Origin: Isosphaeraceae bacterium
GTDB lineage: Bacteria > Planctomycetota > Planctomycetia > Isosphaerales > Isosphaeraceae
Direction: 5' to 3'
NCBI GenBank assembly: GCA_025356435.1
Contig: JANXSY010000076.1
Span: forward strand, 1 to 45,529
DNA length: 45,529 nucleotides
Positions 41,373-45,529 of the stretch are shown piece by piece. Positions within the stretch are counted from its first letter, which is position 1, and every line of letters begins with the position of its first letter. The position numbers and the translations under genes were made by a program. Under the pieces are notes generated by a model. It was not told the origin of the DNA. It worked only from the letters and a program-made list of their open reading frames with translations, and searched no databases.

Positions 41373-42395
41373 TCACACGGTCGCCGTATCGAAACCGTGC
41401 TGTTTGCGATGGACCGGGCCGTCGAACGCCTTTGACGATTTGAACAGCTCGCACCGGCCATCACCGGCCATGAGCAAAGACTTCGATTCGATCGTCTTGC
41501 GGTCCTCGGACGAGAGACCCTTGAAGCCGCGGACGATCTTGAGGTTCTGATCGAGAACCTTTTCAGAATCGATTCCCGACACGAGCGTCGAAATCGGCAG
41601 GGAGAGGACGTAGCGGATCGCATCTTCAACAGAGATACCGGCGTTGCTCACGATCGAGCCGTTGCCGCCCAAACTCTTCATCGCGATCACGCCGATCTGA
41701 CGCTCGACGAGCTTGGGCAACACCTGGTGCTGGAAACTGCGGTAGTGGGCATCCATGACGTTTAGGGGCATCTGCACGGTCGCCCAATCGAACGGCTTGC
41801 CGAGCATCTTGAGATGGATCGAAGGATCCTTGTGGCCCGTGAACCCAAGGTGTCGGACCTTGCCCTCCTTGAGGGCTTTGAGCCCGGCGTGGATGGCACC
41901 CTCCTCCGAAAAGACCCACTCGGGATCGTTGTCGTAAACGATCTCGTGGAATTGCCAGAGGTCGAGATGGTCGGTCTTGAGGCGGCGGAGGCTGTCTTCG
42001 AGGTTTGACGTCGCATCCTTGGCCGTCCGTCCGCAGACCTTCGTCATCAGGAAGACCTTGTCGCGACGCCCGTCCGCTGCGAGTGCCTTTCCCATTCGCT
42101 CCTCAGCAATCCCGTTGTGATAGTCCCAACAGTTGTCCATGAAGTGGATGCCTTCATCGACGGCGCGTTGGATCAGCGCGAGGCTCTGCTCCTCAGACAG
42201 CAGCTTGGGATTTGTCGCCGAGTGGCCGCCAAGGCCAAGAAGTGTCACCATTTCCCCCGTCTTCCCGAGTGGTCGGAGGGGAATGCCGCCTGCGTTGGTC
42301 CCCTCGGGGCCGGCCGCACCGGCGAGGCCGACTACGGCGATTGCCGCTGCGCCGGCCTGAAGGAACTCGCGGCGGCTGGGGTCGTTTGGGGTCAT
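41373..42395 (-). CDS. Tat-exported aldo/keto reductase
   Basis: 340 residues. The N-terminus has a twin-arginine signal (SRREFLQAGAAAIAVVGLAG). The catalytic tetrad is Asp87, Tyr92, Lys119 and His150. Further AKR marks are EGIHFMDNCWDYHNG, EDSLRRLKTDHLDLWQFH, LGFTGHKDP and VIAMKSLGGNGS. It reduces an aldehyde or ketone with NAD(P)H. Export of an NADPH-dependent enzyme by Tat implies folding and cofactor loading in the cytoplasm. The C-terminal 30 residues are polar. It diverges from the membrane-protein gene at 42635. Confidence 0.92.
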   Translation of the reverse strand: MTPNDPSRREFLQAGAAAIAVVGLAGAAGPEGTNAGGIPLRPLGKTGEMVTLLGLGGHSATNPKLLSEEQSLALIQRAVDEGIHFMDNCWDYHNGIAEERMGKALAADGRRDKVFLMTKVCGRTAKDATSNLEDSLRRLKTDHLDLWQFHEIVYDNDPEWVFSEEGAIHAGLKALKEGKVRHLGFTGHKDPSIHLKMLGKPFDWATVQMPLNVMDAHYRSFQHQVLPKLVERQIGVIAMKSLGGNGSIVSNAGISVEDAIRYVLSLPISTLVSGIDSEKVLDQNLKIVRGFKGLSSEDRKTIESKSLLMAGDGRCELFKSSKAFDGPVHRKQHGFDTATV

Positions 42396-42533
42396 GATCG
42401 CGGTGCTCCTCAGAAAAGTGAGCTGCCTGCGTCGCCGGGCATTCTCGAAACATTTGCTTGCCTGCTAACCAGCAAGGGGTGCGCCGTAATGCCGCCCGAG
42501 TCGAGTAATGCCTAGGTCTTTGGGCACGGAATT

Positions 42534-42584
42534 CGCAATTGCGGAGTTAAAGTCATCGATCTCGGGTTGAGGTCCCAATCTCAA
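42534..42584. promoter_or_regulatory. Two palindromic sites in a divergent intergenic region
   Basis: CGCAATTGCG (42534-42543) is a perfect 10-bp palindrome. TTGAG (42567-42571) and CTCAA (42580-42584) are inverted arms 8 bp apart. They lie between the divergently transcribed aldo/keto reductase and membrane-protein genes and could be operators. The factor is unknown. Confidence 0.3.
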
Positions 42585-42634
42585 CGTACGGGCAGCGGAC
42601 TCCCCCAATCGTCCAGACAAGGAGTTATGTGATC

Positions 42635-43444
42635 ATGTCAGAGTCAACGACATTGAAGGCGGTTGACCTCCTTTCGGTGAAGAGTCGAGTGAGTTGGGCC
42701 GCGATTGCCGCAGGGGCGATGATCGCGTTGGCGGTCTATTTCGTTCTGACTCTGTTGGGCATCGCCGTCGGCCTGGAATTGGCGATCCGGCGTAATGGCG
42801 TCGAGCTCGGCGCTCCGGCCGCGATCTGGTCGATTGCAACCTTGCTGATTGCGATGTTTTTCGGAGGCTGGGCGACGAGTCGCCTTGCGGTGGGCGAGAG
42901 CAAGCTTGAAGCCATCCTCTACGGTGTCATCCTCTGGGGCGTGCTGTTCGTCGGGATGTTCTGGCTGATCGGCCAAGGGGTCCGCGTCGGCTTCGGGTTG
43001 CTCATGGGCGTCGCCTCGGGTGCCGTGGTCGTGACCGACGATGATCCCGCTTCCGCAGTCTCCGCAGGGGCTCCGACGGCCCTGATCCAGCGCTACAACT
43101 CGACGTTCGGTGGAGAGAAGTTCGTCGAGGACATGACCAAACTCGGCGTTGACCGTGAGCGTGCCGAGAAGATCCGCGAACTTGCCAAGCAGAAACTTGA
43201 TGCGATCCAGAGCGACCCGACGCCGATCCCGGCCCAGATTGGGGCCGCAGCGAGTGACCCTGGAGTCCGTCAGACCACACGTCAGGTTGCGAACACGACC
43301 CGCCAGGCGATCTGGTATACGCTCGCCGGTGTGATGATTTCGATGGTTTCCGTGATCCTCGGTTCGCTGGCTGGGTCAGGCGTCTTGCCTGTCCCCGTCC
43401 CCTTGCAGGGCGTCCGACGTCCGACCAGCACGCCAAGAGAATGA
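42635..43444 (+). CDS. Polytopic membrane protein, YrzE/PhnA-like family
   Basis: 269 residues. Helices are visible at VSWAAIAAGAMIALAVYFVL, AAIWSIATLLIAMFFGGW, LYGVILWGVLFVGMFWLIG and AIWYTLAGVMISMVSVILGS. The first helix pair with SRVSWAAIAAGA and FFGGWATSRLA fits a family of small membrane proteins of unknown function. A central soluble loop (130-215) has charged residues (FVEDMTKLGVDRERAEKIRE). ATG 42635 has AAGGAG 10 nt upstream; GTG 42629 is an alternative with 4-nt spacing. The gene lies 127 bp ahead of the permease-B12 fusion. Confidence 0.75.
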   Translation: MSESTTLKAVDLLSVKSRVSWAAIAAGAMIALAVYFVLTLLGIAVGLELAIRRNGVELGAPAAIWSIATLLIAMFFGGWATSRLAVGESKLEAILYGVILWGVLFVGMFWLIGQGVRVGFGLLMGVASGAVVVTDDDPASAVSAGAPTALIQRYNSTFGGEKFVEDMTKLGVDRERAEKIRELAKQKLDAIQSDPTPIPAQIGAAASDPGVRQTTRQVANTTRQAIWYTLAGVMISMVSVILGSLAGSGVLPVPVPLQGVRRPTSTPRE

Positions 43445-43571
43445 CCGTCGCAGACGATCAAGCGATCGGCACCATCGGACGAGACGCGGCCGGTGGTGCC
43501 AGTCCTGCCCGTCCGTCGCTCAACACCTCCACTCTCCTTCCTGTCAATCAACCTTTGGCGGAGCCTTCATC

Positions 43572-45455
43572 GTGGCAGCCTCTCGCAAAGCCGTAGCGAT
43601 GAACCATCCGGTCATCGTAACCTTTTTGATTTTCGCGATCATTGGTTTCATGTACCTTGCGGGAGAGGTCTTGAAACCGCTCGCATTCTCGATTCTGCTC
43701 GCGTTTGCGTTAGTGCCCATTTGTGCCTTCCTTGAGCGCCGGGGGATGCCGAGGGTGCTCGCATCGATACTCACCGTCTTGCTGACGCTGGGGGCGATCG
43801 GAGGAATCGGCTTCAAGGTCTTCCAGCAACTCGACTCCCTGGCGTATCACCTGCCGGAGTATGAGGGGCGACTGCTGCCGAAGCTCCAGAGGTTTCGATT
43901 CAATCAGGGTGGAGGGACGGTTGAGCGAGTCCAGCGGTTTCAGCAGGATGTGACGGCGACCTTGGTCGCGAAGTCGCAGGATGCCACCAAGACCGGGGAT
44001 GGTTCAGCACTCCCGGCGCCGAAGGCAACCCAGACCGGTAACGATCCCGCCAGGACAAAGGAAAATACGGAAACGCCCCAATCTGTTATGGATGTCCACA
44101 TCGTCAATCCGCAGACGAACATCTTCAAGGAAGCGGCCCAGACGGTCGGTCCTTACCTGGAACTGGTCGGCCTCTTCGCCTTCGACCTCGTCTTGGTGCT
44201 GTTCATTCTAAATACCCGCGACGACCTCTCCGACCGACTCATTCGCCTCTTCGGCCGCGGCAAGATCAGCCTGACGACCAAGACGATGGACGAGGTGGGA
44301 TCCAGAATCAGCCGTTATATCACGACATTTGCCATCGTAAATTCGACGATGGGTTTGGTCGTCGGCCTGGGCCTCTGGGCCATCGATCTACCTTATCCGC
44401 TCGTCTGGGGAGTTCTCGCGGCCATGCTCCGGTTCGTCCCGTATGCCGGACCCGCGACGGCCTTCGCCCTCCCATTCGCCTTCTCCTTCATCCATTTCGA
44501 GAGTTGGACGGGCACGCTGGAAGTGCTTGCCCTGTTCGCAACCCTCGAAATCGCGGCGAATAGCTTCCTCGAACCGATGATCTACGGCAAGACCACGGGC
44601 GTTTCGGCCCTCGGGCTCCTCGTCGCGGCGATGTTCTGGGCCTGGCTTTGGGGGCCTATTGGGCTGCTCCTGTCGACCCCGCTGACGGTTTGTCTGGCCG
44701 TACTTGGCAAATATGTTCCTGCGCTAAGAGTGTTCGCAACGCTCCTTGGCGAAGAGGCGACCCTCAAGCCCGACATCCGATTTTACCAGCGGTTGCTCGC
44801 ACGCGACCAAGACGGGGCGGTCAGTCACGCTGAGGAGTTGCTCAAGGAGCTACCTCGCGACAGGTTCTTTGACGAAATCTTCATCCCGACTCTCTCGATG
44901 GTCGAACGAGACTACGTTCGCGAGGATATCGATGACGATCATCGTGAATTTGCCTGGTGGGTCGTCGACGAGATCGTCCAGGACATCGAATCGTCGCCGC
45001 CCCGCGAGATTGACCTGACCGTACCTGACCTCAAACCCGACGGTGCGGCGAACCTGCCCGTGACCGCCACGCATGACTGCTCGAAGATCGTCGCAATCCC
45101 GGCCAACGACAAGGGCGACCTCCTCGCCTTGAGGATGCTCCAGGTCCTGCTCGGGGCGTCGGGTTGCCGGATTAAGCTGATGGATCTCGGGGGAACTCCT
45201 CTCGAACTGGCCGAACGGCTGGCCGAAGAGTCGCCCACGATGATCGTCGTCTCGCATCTTCCGCCCGATGGACTTACGGCGACCCGTTACCTCGTCCGAC
45301 GACTTCGCGCCCGGTTCAAAGACATTCCGATCCTCGTCGGTCGCTGGGCCGAGACCACCGAGACCGCCGCCGACCGCCTCGTCGAGGCCGGTGCCACTCA
45401 CGTCGTCTCCACCCTGGCCGAGGCCCGAAATTGCATCCTCAGCGGGCGGGATTGA
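43572..45455 (+). CDS. AI-2E/PerM-type permease fused to B12-binding-like module
   Basis: 627 residues. Residues 1-395 are an AI-2E family transporter with eight helices (FLIFAIIGFMYLAGEVL; LELVGLFAFDLVLVLFILNT; RYITTFAIVNSTMGLVVGLG; AMLRFVPYAGPATAFALPFA). A charged loop at 115-180 interrupts it. Residues 400-485 resemble the four-helix B12-binding cap (FYQRLLARDQDGAVSHAEEL; DDHREFAWWVVDEIVQDIE). Residues 503-625 form a Rossmann-like B12-binding fold (KIVAIPANDKGDLLALRMLQ; SPTMIVVSHLPPDGLTATR). The DxHxxG cobalt-ligand motif is replaced by GDLLALR, so His is missing. GTG 43572 has GGAG 8 nt upstream. Confidence 0.85.
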   Translation: MAASRKAVAMNHPVIVTFLIFAIIGFMYLAGEVLKPLAFSILLAFALVPICAFLERRGMPRVLASILTVLLTLGAIGGIGFKVFQQLDSLAYHLPEYEGRLLPKLQRFRFNQGGGTVERVQRFQQDVTATLVAKSQDATKTGDGSALPAPKATQTGNDPARTKENTETPQSVMDVHIVNPQTNIFKEAAQTVGPYLELVGLFAFDLVLVLFILNTRDDLSDRLIRLFGRGKISLTTKTMDEVGSRISRYITTFAIVNSTMGLVVGLGLWAIDLPYPLVWGVLAAMLRFVPYAGPATAFALPFAFSFIHFESWTGTLEVLALFATLEIAANSFLEPMIYGKTTGVSALGLLVAAMFWAWLWGPIGLLLSTPLTVCLAVLGKYVPALRVFATLLGEEATLKPDIRFYQRLLARDQDGAVSHAEELLKELPRDRFFDEIFIPTLSMVERDYVREDIDDDHREFAWWVVDEIVQDIESSPPREIDLTVPDLKPDGAANLPVTATHDCSKIVAIPANDKGDLLALRMLQVLLGASGCRIKLMDLGGTPLELAERLAEESPTMIVVSHLPPDGLTATRYLVRRLRARFKDIPILVGRWAETTETAADRLVEAGATHVVSTLAEARNCILSGRD

Positions 45456-45529
45456 GAGAAGAGGCGAAGACGCCCCAGCCATTGCCGGCCTGACGGGTCG
45501 TCGAAACACGTCAAGGCCTGTGGGATCGG

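Noticed and set aside
1..45529. tRNA, rRNA, CRISPR, prophage or intact insertion sequence
   Set aside because: No cloverleaf, rRNA core, regularly spaced repeats, integrase, transposase or phage structural gene was seen on either strand.

Overview
The window reads as chromosomal DNA from a high-GC planctomycete, most likely in or near the Isosphaeraceae. That is an inference from gene content, since no rRNA is present. The signs are a PEP-CTERM surface protein, a DUF1559-like pilin-type ectodomain, an FHA/zinc-ribbon/Ser-Thr kinase, a giant double-cyclase/ATPase protein, tandem Pro-rich secreted proteins, and strong GC bias at third codon positions. No tRNA, rRNA, CRISPR array, prophage or intact insertion sequence was seen.

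Layout. 1-1475 (minus): end of a membrane gene, a SUI1/YciH factor with a zinc knuckle, a DinB-like protein and an unknown protein, chained by 4-bp overlaps. 1602-3546 (plus): ferredoxin-type sulfite reductase with its promoter and a likely terminator. 3572-5439: a lower-GC PEP-CTERM gene (minus) and an AT-richer gene-free stretch. 5440-6466 (plus): ribosomal protein S20 and an atypical HhH-GPD glycosylase. 6474-7649 (minus): a secreted protein. 8014-10932 (plus): two paralogous secreted proteins, each followed by a hairpin. 11085-16842 (minus): tyrA, a PurS-PurL fusion, a NYN-domain protein and purQ, with a repeat-rich spacer before purQ. 17019-18314 (plus): a polytopic GT-C-like membrane protein. 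18332-24114 (minus): FHA kinase, acyl-CoA/ACP ligase, a small anchored protein and a TPR protein. 24138-25291 (plus): a DUF2127 protein and a small membrane protein, with a minus-strand small ORF between them. 25390-29463 (minus): an adenylyl cyclase resembling mammalian soluble cyclase in architecture. 29464-29967: gene-free. 29968-30777 (minus): orphan ExeA-like ATPase. 30895-32066 (plus): rsmE and a half-size TSUP permease. 32079-32489 (minus): VOC protein. 32717-34346 (plus): ECF sigma factor and a probable membrane anti-sigma factor with a pilin-like ectodomain. 34370-40177 (minus): lysS, LolCE-like permease, LolD-like ATPase, aminotransferase, universal stress protein, Nudix hydrolase. 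40285-45455: VOC protein, glycine-rich stress-type protein, Tat-exported aldo/keto reductase (minus), membrane protein, and an AI-2E-type permease fused to a B12-binding-like module.

Most genes are housekeeping (sulfite reduction, purine and aromatic/branched amino-acid synthesis, translation, rRNA methylation, lipoprotein export). Several are unusual signalling or fusion proteins. The best candidates for something new are the sigma/anti-sigma pair with the pilin-like ectodomain, the permease-B12 fusion, the soluble-cyclase-like protein, and the NYN gene placed between purL and purQ.
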